A stretch of DNA of 64,000 bases from Burkholderiales bacterium (GCA_030603635.1 JAUVXK010000003.1:1-64000); one strand, 5' to 3'; positions 10,138 to 21,855 are shown, numbered from the stretch's first letter. The notes: generated by a model not told the origin, from the letters alone. Program-made: numbers and translations.

Positions 10138-11358
10138 ATGACCATGACCCCTCACTTTCCCATTTACATGGACTACAGCGCCACCAACCCGTGCGACCCG
10201 CGCGTGGTGGACAAGATGGTGCCGTGGCTCTATGAACATTTTGGCAACCCCGCCTCGCGCAGCCACGCCTGGGGCTGGGAAGCCGAAAAGGCCGTGGAAA
10301 ATGCCCGTGAGCAGGTCGCCGCGCTGATTGGCGCCGACCCTCGCGAGATCGTGTGGACCAGCGGGGCCACCGAGTCCGACAACCTGGCACTCAAGGGCGC
10401 TGCGCACTTCTACCAGGGCAAGGGCAAGCACATCATCACCGTCAAGACCGAGCACAAGGCCGTGCTGGACACCTGCCGCCACCTGGAGCGTGAAGGCTTT
10501 GAGGTGACCTACTTGGACGTGCAGGCTGACGGCCTGGTCAATCTGGATGCCTTCCGCGACGCCATCCGTCCCGACACCATTCTGGCCAGCGTGATGTTCG
10601 TGAACAACGAGATCGGCGTGATCCAGGACATCGCCGCGCTGGGTGCCATCTGCCGTGAGAAGGGTGTGATCTTCCACGTGGACGCCGCCCAGGCCACCGG
10701 TCGCGTGGACATCGATCTGGCCACCTTGCCTGTGGACCTGATGAGCCTGACCAGCCACAAGACCTACGGTCCCAAGGGCATTGGCGCCCTGTACGTGCGC
10801 CGCAAGCCGCGCGTGCGCATTGAGGCCCAGATGCACGGCGGCGGCCATGAGCGCGGCATGCGCTCCGGCACGCTGCCCACCCACCAGATCGTGGGCATGG
10901 GCGAGGCCTACGCCATCGCCAAGGCCGAGATGCACACCGAGCTGCCGCGCATCCAGGCGTTGCACGACCGCATGCTGGCCGGCCTGTCCACCATCGAAGA
11001 GGCGTTCATCAACGGCCATGCCACCCAACGCGTGCCGCACAACCTGAACATGAGCTTCAACTTCGTGGAGGGCGAATCGCTCATCATGGGCATCAAGGGT
11101 GTGGCGGTGTCCAGCGGCTCGGCCTGTACGTCGGCCAGCCTGGAGCCCAGCTACGTGCTGCGCGCCCTGGGCCGCAGCGACGAACTCGCCCACAGCAGCC
11201 TGCGCATGACGATTGGCCGCTGGACGACGGAACAGGAGATCGATTACGCGGTCCAATCCATCAAGGACAATGTCGCCAAATTGCGCGAACTCTCGCCCTT
11301 GTGGGAGATGTACAAGGACGGCATCGACCTGTCCACCATCCAGTGGGCAGCGCATTGA
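10138..11358 (+). CDS. iscS: Cysteine desulfurase IscS
   Basis: [30 protein letters not shown] (PLP Lys), [17 protein letters not shown]. Confidence 0.98.
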   Translation: MTMTPHFPIYMDYSATNPCDPRVVDKMVPWLYEHFGNPASRSHAWGWEAEKAVENAREQVAALIGADPREIVWTSGATESDNLALKGAAHFYQGKGKHIITVKTEHKAVLDTCRHLEREGFEVTYLDVQADGLVNLDAFRDAIRPDTILASVMFVNNEIGVIQDIAALGAICREKGVIFHVDAAQATGRVDIDLATLPVDLMSLTSHKTYGPKGIGALYVRRKPRVRIEAQMHGGGHERGMRSGTLPTHQIVGMGEAYAIAKAEMHTELPRIQALHDRMLAGLSTIEEAFINGHATQRVPHNLNMSFNFVEGESLIMGIKGVAVSSGSACTSASLEPSYVLRALGRSDELAHSSLRMTIGRWTTEQEIDYAVQSIKDNVAKLRELSPLWEMYKDGIDLSTIQWAAH

Positions 11359-11370
11359 AGGAGTATCACC

Positions 11371-11757
11371 ATGGCATACAGTGACAAGGTCATCGACCAC
11401 TACGAAAACCCCCGCAACGTCGGCAGCTTCGACAAGGGTGACGACACCGTCGGCACCGGCATGGTCGGTGCTCCGGCCTGTGGCGACGTGATGAAGCTGC
11501 AGATCAAGGTCAACCCCGCAACGGGGCTGATCGAGGATGCCCGCTTCAAAACTTATGGTTGCGGTTCGGCCATCGCCTCCAGTTCCCTGGTGACCGAATG
11601 GGTCAAGGGCAAGACGCTGGACGAAGCCGCCCAGATCAAGAACAGCCAGATCGCCGAGGAACTGGCTCTGCCGCCGGTCAAGATCCATTGCTCCATCCTG
11701 GCGGAAGACGCCATCAAGGCCGCCGTGGACGATTACAAGAAAAAGCATGCGCACTGA
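11371..11757 (+). CDS. iscU: Fe-S cluster scaffold IscU
   Basis: MAYSDKVIDHYENPRNVGSFDK; GAPACGDVMKLQI; HCSILAEDAI. Confidence 0.98.
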   Translation: MAYSDKVIDHYENPRNVGSFDKGDDTVGTGMVGAPACGDVMKLQIKVNPATGLIEDARFKTYGCGSAIASSSLVTEWVKGKTLDEAAQIKNSQIAEELALPPVKIHCSILAEDAIKAAVDDYKKKHAH

Positions 11758-11784
11758 ACGCGCCAGGGATCGAAGGTGAGTGGA

Positions 11785-12108
11785 ATGTCCGTGACTGTGA
11801 CCGAAGCCGCAGCCAAGCACGTGAACAAATACCTGGCCCGTCGGGGCAAGGGAGTGGGCGTGCGCCTGGGTGTCAAGACCACCGGCTGCTCCGGCCTGGC
11901 TTACAAGCTGGAGTATGCCGACGAGGTCGCGCCCGAGGATGTGGTGTTCGAAGACCACGGCATCAAGATCCTGGTCGATCCCAAGAGCATGCCGTACATC
12001 GACGGCACCCAGCTCGATTTTGTCCGCGAGGGGCTTAACGAGGGATTCCGTTTCAACAACCCGAATGAACGGGATCGTTGCGGCTGTGGCGAGTCCTTCC
12101 GTGTCTGA
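11785..12108 (+). CDS. iscA: A-type Fe-S carrier IscA
   Basis: [18 protein letters not shown] and CGCGESF. Confidence 0.96.
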   Translation: MSVTVTEAAAKHVNKYLARRGKGVGVRLGVKTTGCSGLAYKLEYADEVAPEDVVFEDHGIKILVDPKSMPYIDGTQLDFVREGLNEGFRFNNPNERDRCGCGESFRV

Positions 12109-12625
12109 AGGTCTGAACCTTCAGGCTGACGACTTCTCCCTGTTTGGCCTCCCGCCCCGCTTTCGGCTCGACCGGGCCGCGCTCGACGAGCGCTGGAAAC
12201 AGCTCCAGCGCCAGGTGCACCCCGACCGCTTCGCCACCCAAGGCGCGGCGGCCCAGCGTGTGGCCATGCAGTGGTCGGTGCGCATCAACGAGGCCTACGG
12301 TCGCCTGAAGGATCCGCTCAAGCGGGCCGCCTATTGGTGCGAACGGCAGGGTGTACCGGTGAATGCAGAGAACAACACCGCCATGCCTGCCGCTTTCCTC
12401 ATGCAGCAGATGGAATGGCGTGAGGCCCTGGACGAGGCGAACGACGAGGCTGCGCTGGAGCGGCTTCTGGCCGAAACCCGCCAGGCCCGCGACGCCGGGC
12501 TGAGCGAACTCGCCGTGGCCATCGACGACCGGGGCGACGCCCAGGCTGCCGTCGGGCAGGTCCGAGCCCTGATGTTCGTCGAGCGGTTTGCCGAGGAAGT
12601 GCACAATCGCCTGGAACGGCTTTGA
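12101..12625 (+). CDS. hscB: Fe-S co-chaperone HscB
   Basis: GTG start, overlaps iscA by 8 nt; J-domain with HPD (QVHPDRFA) and HscB C-terminal domain. Confidence 0.93.
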   Translation: MSEGLNLQADDFSLFGLPPRFRLDRAALDERWKQLQRQVHPDRFATQGAAAQRVAMQWSVRINEAYGRLKDPLKRAAYWCERQGVPVNAENNTAMPAAFLMQQMEWREALDEANDEAALERLLAETRQARDAGLSELAVAIDDRGDAQAAVGQVRALMFVERFAEEVHNRLERL

Positions 12626-12632
12626 ATCCGAG

Positions 12633-14531
<1,899 letters not shown>

Positions 14532-14544
14532 GCCGTTTTCCGCC

Positions 14545-14883
14545 ATGCCCACCATCACCATTCTGCCACACCCCGAATACTGCCCCAAGGGCACCCAGAT
14601 CAAGGCGCTGAGCGGCACCACGCTGTGCGAAGCCCTGCTCGACAACGACATCGAAATCGAGCACGCCTGTGACATGAGCTGTGCCTGCACCACCTGCCAC
14701 GTGATCGTGCGCCAGGGCTTCGAGACGCTTAACGAAGCCACCGAGGACGAGGAGGACCTGCTCGACAAGGCCTGGGGTCTGGAGCCGCAATCCCGCCTGA
14801 GCTGCCAGGTGCAGCTGGGCAGCAACGACCTCACCATCGAGATTCCGCGATACACCATCAACCACGCTCGCGAGCAGCACTGA
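14545..14883 (+). CDS. fdx: 2Fe-2S ferredoxin (Isc type)
   Basis: CDMSCACTTCHVIV cluster motif; distal gene of the isc operon. Confidence 0.96.
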   Translation: MPTITILPHPEYCPKGTQIKALSGTTLCEALLDNDIEIEHACDMSCACTTCHVIVRQGFETLNEATEDEEDLLDKAWGLEPQSRLSCQVQLGSNDLTIEIPRYTINHAREQH

Positions 14884-14889
14884 ACACTC

Positions 14890-15597
14890 ATGCGCCAGAT
14901 CGTCCTGGATACCGAAACCACCGGCCTGTCGGCACAGGACGGTGACCGCATCATCGAGATCGGTTGCGTGGAACTGCTCAACCGAAAGCTGACCGGCAAC
15001 AACCGACACTACTACCTCAATCCCGAACGCGACATTCATGAAGACGCGCTGCGGGTGCACGGGATCTCCCTCGACTTCCTGGCTGACAAGCCCAAGTTCG
15101 CCGAGGTCGCCAATGACCTGTTGGACTACCTGGCCGGTGCGGAACTGATCATCCACAACGCACCGTTCGACCTGGGCTTCCTCGATGAGGAGTTCCGCCG
15201 TCTCGGGCATGGCCGCACTCGCCAACTGGTGAGTGGCGTGATCGACACCCTGGTCATGGCCAAGGAAATGTTCCCCGGCAAACGCAACGGTCTCGACGCC
15301 CTGTGCGACCGCCTGGGCGTGGACAACTCAGGGCGTACCCTGCACGGCGCCTTGCTGGATGCCGAATTGCTGGCCGACGTGTACATCAACCTGACCCGGG
15401 GCCAGGATGCCTTGGTCATGGAGATCGATGCGCCGGGCAGTACCCAAGCCGAAGTCCGGTCGCTCGACCTTTCCCGGTTCGAGTTGCCGGTGATCAAGCC
15501 CAGCGAACAGGAAACGCAGGCGCACGAGGCCTTGCTCGCCGACCTGGACAAGGCCAGCAAAGGAAAAACCGTGTGGCGTTCTCTGGAGGCAGCCTGA
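14890..15597 (+). CDS. dnaQ: DNA polymerase III epsilon subunit
   Basis: MRQIVLDTETTGLSAQDGDRIIEIGCVEL (Exo I DxE), HNAPFDLGFLDEEF, HGALLDAELLADVY. Confidence 0.96.
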   Translation: MRQIVLDTETTGLSAQDGDRIIEIGCVELLNRKLTGNNRHYYLNPERDIHEDALRVHGISLDFLADKPKFAEVANDLLDYLAGAELIIHNAPFDLGFLDEEFRRLGHGRTRQLVSGVIDTLVMAKEMFPGKRNGLDALCDRLGVDNSGRTLHGALLDAELLADVYINLTRGQDALVMEIDAPGSTQAEVRSLDLSRFELPVIKPSEQETQAHEALLADLDKASKGKTVWRSLEAA

Positions 15598-15623
15598 TTC
15601 CGATATATAATTTAAGACTTGAT

Positions 15624-15698
15624 GGGTGATTAGCTCAGCGGTAGAGCACTGCCTTCACACGGCAGGGGTCACATGTTCGATCCATGTATCACCCACCA
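15624..15698 (+). tRNA. tRNA-Val(CAC), first copy, CCA encoded
   Basis: Acceptor GGGTGAT/ATCACCC, anticodon arm CTGCC-TTCACAC-GGCAG, T arm ACATG-TTCGATC-CATGT, ACCA end. Confidence 0.95.
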
Positions 15699-15708
15699 TC
15701 CCCATACC

Positions 15709-15783
15709 GGGTGATTAGCTCAGCGGTAGAGCACTGCCTTCACACGGCAGGGGTCACATGTTCGATCCATGTATCACCCACCA
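15709..15783 (+). tRNA. tRNA-Val(CAC), second copy, CCA encoded
   Basis: Identical 75 nt to the first copy; 10-bp spacer. Confidence 0.95.
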
Positions 15784-15788
15784 CATGC

Positions 15789-15822
15789 AAAAGGGCTCAG
15801 GGGCGATCCTGAGCCCTTTTGT
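15789..15822. terminator. Bidirectional intrinsic terminator
   Basis: AAAAGGGCTCAG-gggcgatc-CTGAGCCCTTTT; terminates the tRNA unit and the convergent minus-strand operon. Confidence 0.85.
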
Positions 15823-16172
15823 CAAAAGATGGTCTGCTTGTCCATCTTGTGCGACACGATGAAGTCCACCACCTTCTGCTCACGCTTGTTGGCACGCATG
15901 CAGTGGCCTTTCTGGAACTTGTCGGTCACCCAGATCACGAATTTGGCCCAGCGTCTTTCATGCCGAACCCGCCAGGCATGCGAAGAAATCGATTCCCAAG
16001 CATAGCCATTGAACACCGTGGCGTTCACAAAGTGGTCCAGCGCCCGAACACCCGCTCGGCCACGTGAATTGGGCCCGAAAATGCCCACCCACCAAAGAAT
16101 CAGGTAACCCACAATCGCCAGTGGTACCACGGCGCACATGAGCACGAATCCGGCCATTCGCTCCTTGATCAC
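15822..16172 (-). CDS. Small conserved hypothetical protein with N-terminal TM helix
   Basis: 116 aa, start overlaps the P450 stop by 4 nt; LDHFVNATVFNGYAWESISSHAWRVR...WVTDKFQKGHCMRANKREQ. Confidence 0.75.
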   Translation of the reverse strand: MIKERMAGFVLMCAVVPLAIVGYLILWWVGIFGPNSRGRAGVRALDHFVNATVFNGYAWESISSHAWRVRHERRWAKFVIWVTDKFQKGHCMRANKREQKVVDFIVSHKMDKQTIF

Positions 16173-17557
16173 ACGTCTCTCCTGCGATGCAACTCCAGCC
16201 TTACGCCATTGGCGGATCGTATGGTCAGGCGTCCTACAGGTTGCGGCACATGCCCGGGCACTGCACGCAGTTCATACAGCCGCACCAGGCTGGCGAGTAT
16301 CAAGGTGGCCTCTTGGAGCGCAAAAGCCGCCCCGAGGCACACGCGGGGCCCCATCCCAAAAGGCAGATAGCCCTGTTTTAGGGCTTCGCGTGAGCCCTCA
16401 TTGGCGTAGCGGTCTGGGTTGAAGGCATCTGGTTCGGGCCAGATCTCCCGGTGCCGCTGAATCAGCCACGGTGCCACCACCACGGTTGCTCCTTCTTTGA
16501 CTTGTTTGTCACGCATTGGGCAATTTGTGGATGCCTGGCGGGCCATGAACCCCACGGGAGGAAACAGCCGCAAGGTTTCACGAAACACGTTGCGGGTCAG
16601 TTCCAAGGCCTTCATGTCAGCCACTGCGGCAGGTCGGTCACCCAGTTGCGCGTGCACCTCATCGTGCATGCGTTGCTGCACCTCGGGGGCATTGGCCAAA
16701 AGGTGTGCGGCCCAGGTCAAGGCACTGGCCGATGTTTCGTGGCCAGCCAGGAACAACATGGCCACCTGGTCCACCAGTTCCTTGAACGCAAAGGGTTGGC
16801 CTGTGCGCGGGTCGGTGGATTGCAGAAACGATTGAAGGATGTCGCTGTGCCGGGCAGGGTGGCCAGCCACATGAGCCTCGTAGCGGGGGCGTATCAGTTT
16901 TTCCAGCAAGCCACGGATCTCGCGCGCCGCTCGTCGGCTGCGCCATACGTCCCACGGCCACACCAGCCAGCGCACCCCGTAAATTGATGGCAGCAACAAG
17001 CGCGGGGCGAGTGCCTGGAAGCGCGCAAACGCCTCAAAAATCCGGCGTGCGTCCTCGCCTTCCATCGGGACCGAGAAGATGGTCCGAAAAATGATGTCAG
17101 CCGTCACGTGGGTCATCTCCACTTCCACGTCGTGCTCCGCACCATCGGGCAGGGCCGCCAGACGCTGCATCATGTCTTCGGTGGCTGCCCGCATGACCGG
17201 GAAGGCCACGTTGAGCCGAGCCTGGGCAAACGCCGGGTTCATCATGTCGCGTTGGCGCCGCCATTGTTCACCGTTGGTCGTGAAGATGCTTTCTCCCAGC
17301 AAGGGCTCCAGCGCCTCGCCAAGCAAAGGGCTTTTCGGAAAGTCAGAGGCATCGGTGTCCATCACCTTCCGAACAAGTGCCGGGTTGTTCACCATGTACA
17401 GGTCCAGGCCCGGCAAGTGCACTTCGCCCATCTGCATCCGGTAACTGCGTTCGTACAGGGCGTCCAGCCAAGAGCGGCGGGCGCTGAAGAACATCAGCAA
17501 GGCCGATGCCTTGCTTTTGCGCGGTTGAGGGTAATGGGGGCAGAAATGGGAGCTCAC
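16169..17557 (-). CDS. Cytochrome P450 (paralog A)
   Basis: I-helix LFLAGHETSASALTW, ExxR ETLRLFP, heme loop FGMGPRVCLGAAFALQEA. Confidence 0.95.
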   Translation of the reverse strand: MSSHFCPHYPQPRKSKASALLMFFSARRSWLDALYERSYRMQMGEVHLPGLDLYMVNNPALVRKVMDTDASDFPKSPLLGEALEPLLGESIFTTNGEQWRRQRDMMNPAFAQARLNVAFPVMRAATEDMMQRLAALPDGAEHDVEVEMTHVTADIIFRTIFSVPMEGEDARRIFEAFARFQALAPRLLLPSIYGVRWLVWPWDVWRSRRAAREIRGLLEKLIRPRYEAHVAGHPARHSDILQSFLQSTDPRTGQPFAFKELVDQVAMLFLAGHETSASALTWAAHLLANAPEVQQRMHDEVHAQLGDRPAAVADMKALELTRNVFRETLRLFPPVGFMARQASTNCPMRDKQVKEGATVVVAPWLIQRHREIWPEPDAFNPDRYANEGSREALKQGYLPFGMGPRVCLGAAFALQEATLILASLVRLYELRAVPGHVPQPVGRLTIRSANGVRLELHRRRDV

Positions 17558-17558
17558 T

Positions 17559-18899
17559 TCAGCGTCTCTTCAACAGAACCCGTATCCCCTTGTCGGAGCG
17601 AACGGTCAGGCGGCCAACGACGCGTGGCCTGTGCTCGGGAATGGATGCAAAATCAAAGTGCAGAAGCAACTGGCTGAGGATGAGTGCGGCTTCCTGCATC
17701 GCAAAGGCGGCACCAATACAGGCACGGGCCCCAAGGCTAAAGGGCAGGTATGTCCCTCTCAGAGGGGCTTTTGAACGCTGTGGGCCAAAGCGTTCAGGGT
17801 CAAAGGCGTCGGGGTTTGTCCACCAGCGACGGTGGCGGTGCATCAACCAAGGAAATACCAGCAACGCATCGCCCTTGCGTACTTTCGTTCCGCGGATTTC
17901 CTGGTCTTCCATGGCCTCGCGAGGAAAGTAGCCTACGGGCGGATACAAGCGAAGCACCTCGCGGAACATCGCGCTTACTCGCTCCATGGACTTCAAATCG
18001 TCTGGATTTGCGAACGCCTCGGCCCTCAGGCGCTCTTGCAATGCAGGGCTTTCGCCCAGCAGGTACAGGCACCAGCTCAAGGCACTGGCTGACGTTTCGT
18101 GACCTGCCAGGAACAGCATGCAGATCTGGTCGAGCACCTCTATTTCGCTCAGGGTTGTGCCATCTTCAGGGTCAACCGCCAGTCGCAGGCCGGCCAGAAT
18201 GTCCGCTGCCTGTTGCTCGTCCTCACGGGTGCGGTCAGCAAAACGCTGCCTGACCTTGCTTGCCAGAAAATCACGGATTACCCGGGCTTCTCGCTCACGG
18301 CTGCGGTTGAACCACATTGGCGGCAACCTACACAACTTCAGTACCGTGGCTTTCTGTGACAAATTCTGGTAGCGAACAAATGCGCCAAAAAGAGTGTCCG
18401 CTTCCTCTGCCGTCAAAGGTTCGGAAAAAATGGTCCTATACACAATATCCGCAGTCACATGGGTCATCACTGCGTCGACGTCGAGTGCGGTTGGCGAGGG
18501 CAGGATCTGCATGCGCTGAACCATGTCAGCGCATGCCGCCTGCATCAAAGGCAGTACCAGGTTGAGCCGGGCGGCTCCAAAGGCTTGGTCGAGCATGCGG
18601 CGCTGACGCTGCCACACTGCCCCGTTGGTGGTGAACGGGCTGGAACCAATCAATGGCTCCAGTGCTTCATGCATGAAGCGGTGTTTGGGGTAACGGTGGG
18701 GCTCCTTCACCAGGATACGTTCTACCCAAGCCGGGTCGTTCACCACAAATACCCTCATGGCAGGCAGCCAGAAATGCCCCAGCAGCATCTCGTAACTTCT
18801 GGCTGTCAGGGCATCTAGCCAGGAGTCGGCTACTCGCATAAATCCCAGCAGCCCGATCCGTTTTCGAGCCAGTGGTTCAGGCCTGGGAGGTATGTGCAT
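17559..18899 (-). CDS. Cytochrome P450 (paralog B)
   Basis: I-helix LFLAGHETSASALSW, ExxR EVLRLYP, heme loop FSLGARACIGAAFAMQEA. Confidence 0.95.
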   Translation of the reverse strand: MHIPPRPEPLARKRIGLLGFMRVADSWLDALTARSYEMLLGHFWLPAMRVFVVNDPAWVERILVKEPHRYPKHRFMHEALEPLIGSSPFTTNGAVWQRQRRMLDQAFGAARLNLVLPLMQAACADMVQRMQILPSPTALDVDAVMTHVTADIVYRTIFSEPLTAEEADTLFGAFVRYQNLSQKATVLKLCRLPPMWFNRSREREARVIRDFLASKVRQRFADRTREDEQQAADILAGLRLAVDPEDGTTLSEIEVLDQICMLFLAGHETSASALSWCLYLLGESPALQERLRAEAFANPDDLKSMERVSAMFREVLRLYPPVGYFPREAMEDQEIRGTKVRKGDALLVFPWLMHRHRRWWTNPDAFDPERFGPQRSKAPLRGTYLPFSLGARACIGAAFAMQEAALILSQLLLHFDFASIPEHRPRVVGRLTVRSDKGIRVLLKRR

Positions 18900-20091
18900 G
18901 TGGCAACAGGCTCCATTGGGTCGAGAAGGGGTGTGGTCCGTAGAGAACGTCCATCAGGTGAAAGTTGCCGGGCCGGTCAGGGGTCATCAGATACAGGAAG
19001 TGCGTAAGCAGCTTGTCTTTTTTGATCTGCTGCCAATGTGCTTCTTCGTACATCTGGAAGAACTTGGCCGGGAACAGCAACGGATTGGGTGCGCCGGCGT
19101 GAGGCACCCCGGATCTGACCAGCGGGTGTGCGTTGTAAAAGCACAGCGGGTCGATGCGCGACGTCACATCCACCCACAGGAGCCGGGTGTCAAACGACAG
19201 CTTTCGCAGCGTTTCGCGAAACGCGTGGGCCCTGGGCACCATGGCCACGAAGGGGTAGCACTGTCCCAGTGTCAGCATCCGGGTTCTCCGGTCTGCCAGC
19301 ATCTGCTGCCAGCGCTTATCGTTCAGCAGCATTTCCACTGCTTCCACCATCACCAGCGTACCAACGCTGTGCCCCAGCAGCACCACCTCGTCCACAGGGT
19401 CGGCCTGCTGTGCCTGCACCATCTGCTCCACCCATTGGTGGGTTCTCTGTTCCAGGCCGGCAATGGGGCCTCGGCCCATCAAGATGATGAAGTGAAAAAT
19501 TCGCAGCAGCCAGAACAGACCCTTGCTGGCTCCGTACCCCCAAGCCGCAGCCACGGTACCTGCAGCCAAGACCCAGATGGCGCCAAGTACAAAGCCATGC
19601 GCAGAAGGCACCCAGACAGCCGTTAGCCAGTGGCCCAAACCCCCAAGCAACAGCCCCATCAATAGGGTGCCCAGCAGATAGACAGCGGGAAGGACGCCCG
19701 TCACAAACGCCGTTTTGTAGATGCTGCGCGTCCGCTTCAGACTCACGTCTGCCAGTATTCCCCGATAGGTTCGGAAAAACTCCAGCAACAGCGTCCATGG
19801 GTTGCGGCTCCAGTGGGCGCGAATGATGTCGTCCCAACCCATGAACACATGTTCGGTCACCACATGGGGGCCTGCATCTGTGTCGGAGGGCTTCCAATGT
19901 ACCTGCCATTGGGCCAGTCCGCCTGGCATTTTGCGCCTGCGGCCTACCTCGAGCACACCGCCCTGTGGTTGGGTCTTCGAGGCCTCCTGCCGCGTCAGTC
20001 GATGGTAGTAAGCCGCACCACGCGGATCAAAGCCGCTGAAATAATGCACCCTCCTACGCTGCACTCCCTGCATGTCTTTGGTTTCAATCAC
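18877..20091 (-). CDS. Membrane-associated alpha/beta-hydrolase-fold protein
   Basis: VHYFSGFDPRGAAYYHRLTRQEA; TM helices about residues 130-220; nucleophile elbow LLGHSVGTLV. Overlaps P450 B by 23 nt. Confidence 0.75.
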   Translation of the reverse strand: MIETKDMQGVQRRRVHYFSGFDPRGAAYYHRLTRQEASKTQPQGGVLEVGRRRKMPGGLAQWQVHWKPSDTDAGPHVVTEHVFMGWDDIIRAHWSRNPWTLLLEFFRTYRGILADVSLKRTRSIYKTAFVTGVLPAVYLLGTLLMGLLLGGLGHWLTAVWVPSAHGFVLGAIWVLAAGTVAAAWGYGASKGLFWLLRIFHFIILMGRGPIAGLEQRTHQWVEQMVQAQQADPVDEVVLLGHSVGTLVMVEAVEMLLNDKRWQQMLADRRTRMLTLGQCYPFVAMVPRAHAFRETLRKLSFDTRLLWVDVTSRIDPLCFYNAHPLVRSGVPHAGAPNPLLFPAKFFQMYEEAHWQQIKKDKLLTHFLYLMTPDRPGNFHLMDVLYGPHPFSTQWSLLPHAHTSQA

Positions 20092-20156
20092 ACCCGGTTT
20101 TCCAGTTGAAGGGCTGGTACACCGTCAAATTTTCTCATACGTCGCGTATCGCGGCA

Positions 20157-21254
20157 TCAGCCCAGGTAGGCTGTGGCGAGAATTCGTGCCTTTCGCCACT
20201 GTCTGCGCCACCAACCCGTCTTTAGCCGGTGCAATTGACCGGTTTCCTCCAAACGCTGCCGGGTTTCTCGCAGCCGGTGCAGGACGGCCATGCAGGTGGT
20301 GTACCCTTTGAGCTCCCAATCCCAATAGATGGGATAGCGAAGCAGGGTGCCGGCCACCAGTTCGTCCAGTTCCAGTACCCGCGAGCGGCGGGCCAGGGCA
20401 GGGTGGCCGGTGAGGTGGTCTCGGGTCAGTCCCCAGCCGGCGTAAAACGGCATGCCGTATGTCACCACCTCTTTGTGGCGCAACAACGCGTCAAATCCCG
20501 TCAAGGACGTCATGGTGTGTACGGCATCGCAGGCGTCCAGGCAGCTCACCACCGAGGCATCGGTTTCCACATGGTCGGCCCAACGGCTTGCTTGTTCCAA
20601 CGCCAGGCACCCACGCCGGTTGCCGCTCATCACGTCTGGGTGTGGCTTGTAGACCAGGAACGCATCGGGTTCGGCCTGGCGTACCGCTTCCAGCAATGCG
20701 GCGTTGGTTCGAATGTCTGCGCAGCCCAGTCGTATGGAGGCATCGTCTTCCACTTGTCCGGGTATCAGCACCACCTTGCGGTCAGTCGTGGGCCAACGAA
20801 GGGCGTGGCGGGGCTCCAGGTTGTACTTGGTCAATCCATGGGCCACCATGAACTCCCTTGCCTCTTGGGCCGCTTGCAGTTCTTGTGGCGTGAAATGGGC
20901 TTCCGCCAACACCTGTTCCAGGGCACTCGGTTGGGTGGGGTCAAAATAAATGCCCACAGGGTCCAGGACCAGCGACAGGGGGCGAATGAGGTCTGAACCC
21001 AGACCGACCGAGCGCACAAAGCCGTCTTCCAGCCGCAGCAGCGTGCTTCCCGTTGCAACGGCCAGTTCCTGCAGTCCTTTGGGAGGGATGGCACCCCAGA
21101 AGGCCAGCGTATCACCAGGAACTGGCGAGAGACTGGAAGCCACCTTTGCAGATGGTACAAAAAACACCCTTTCAGGGTGCAAGGAGAGCATGGGTTTCAG
21201 ATTGGCTGCCTTCCAGCGCCTGAAACCCACACAGATCATTCTGGTGGGCAGCAT
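20157..21254 (-). CDS. KpsC C-terminal-module-like beta-Kdo transferase
   Basis: MICVGFRRWKAANLKPML, LEDGFVRSVGLGSDLIRPLSLVLDPVGIYFDPTQPSALE, YKPHPDVMSGNR, MTSLTGFDALLRHKEVVTYGMPFYAGWG. Confidence 0.85.
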   Translation of the reverse strand: MLPTRMICVGFRRWKAANLKPMLSLHPERVFFVPSAKVASSLSPVPGDTLAFWGAIPPKGLQELAVATGSTLLRLEDGFVRSVGLGSDLIRPLSLVLDPVGIYFDPTQPSALEQVLAEAHFTPQELQAAQEAREFMVAHGLTKYNLEPRHALRWPTTDRKVVLIPGQVEDDASIRLGCADIRTNAALLEAVRQAEPDAFLVYKPHPDVMSGNRRGCLALEQASRWADHVETDASVVSCLDACDAVHTMTSLTGFDALLRHKEVVTYGMPFYAGWGLTRDHLTGHPALARRSRVLELDELVAGTLLRYPIYWDWELKGYTTCMAVLHRLRETRQRLEETGQLHRLKTGWWRRQWRKARILATAYLG

Positions 21255-21269
21255 CGATCAGCAGAAAAG

Positions 21270-21299
21270 AACAGCAAAAGAGCGCCCTGGGGCGCTCTT
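21270..21299 (-). terminator. Intrinsic terminator/attenuator hairpin
   Basis: Minus-strand AAGAGCGCC-CCAG-GGCGCTCTT followed by TTGCTGTTCTTTT. Confidence 0.7.
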
Positions 21300-21327
21300 G
21301 GACATCAAGCCACTAAGGTGCAAGACA

Positions 21328-21855
21328 TCAGAACTTCATGCCGACGCCGATCGTGTAGCCATGGACCTTCAGGCCTTGCTTGCTGAAATAGTTCATGTAA
21401 TCGGCATTCAGGCTCCAGGTGGGGTTGAGCTGATAGCTCAGGCCCATGCCGTAGGCGAAATCGGTGGCGGAACGCGAACCCGCATTGCCGCTGGTGCTGG
21501 AAGCAGCCATTTTGCTGCGGGCCCAGCCCACACGGCCGAAGAGTTCCACATTTTCACTCACCTTGACTCTGGGCTTCAAGAACAGGCCAAACGAATTCTT
21601 CACTTTGGCCGTGACGGTGCTGGTGCCTGTGTTGACGCTGCTGTCGCTCAAGCCCAAACCCAGGATGCCTTCGGCGGCGAGGAATTCGTTCACCTCGTAA
21701 CCCAGAACGAAACGCATGGCGTCTGGCTTGACGGTGAAGCCGTTGGCCTTGGCCTTGAGGCCGCTATAACCTACTTCGGCGTACAGGCCTTGCGCCTGAG
21801 CACCTGCCGCCACCACGCCCAGCGCGACGACCACCAACCATTGACGAGCTTTCAT
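21328..21855 (-). CDS. Small outer-membrane beta-barrel protein with signal peptide
   Basis: MKARQWLVVVALGVVAAGAQAQGLYAEVGYSG...; alternating strands; terminal ...TIGVGMKF. Confidence 0.8.
   Translation of the reverse strand: MKARQWLVVVALGVVAAGAQAQGLYAEVGYSGLKAKANGFTVKPDAMRFVLGYEVNEFLAAEGILGLGLSDSSVNTGTSTVTAKVKNSFGLFLKPRVKVSENVELFGRVGWARSKMAASSTSGNAGSRSATDFAYGMGLSYQLNPTWSLNADYMNYFSKQGLKVHGYTIGVGMKF

Noticed and set aside
9337-11958. 873-aa minus ORF
   Set aside because: Shadow of the isc operon.
15624-15783. Tandem tRNAs as an integration site for a genomic island
   Set aside because: No integrase, no partial tRNA repeat found downstream; the flanking operon is terminated by an ordinary hairpin.
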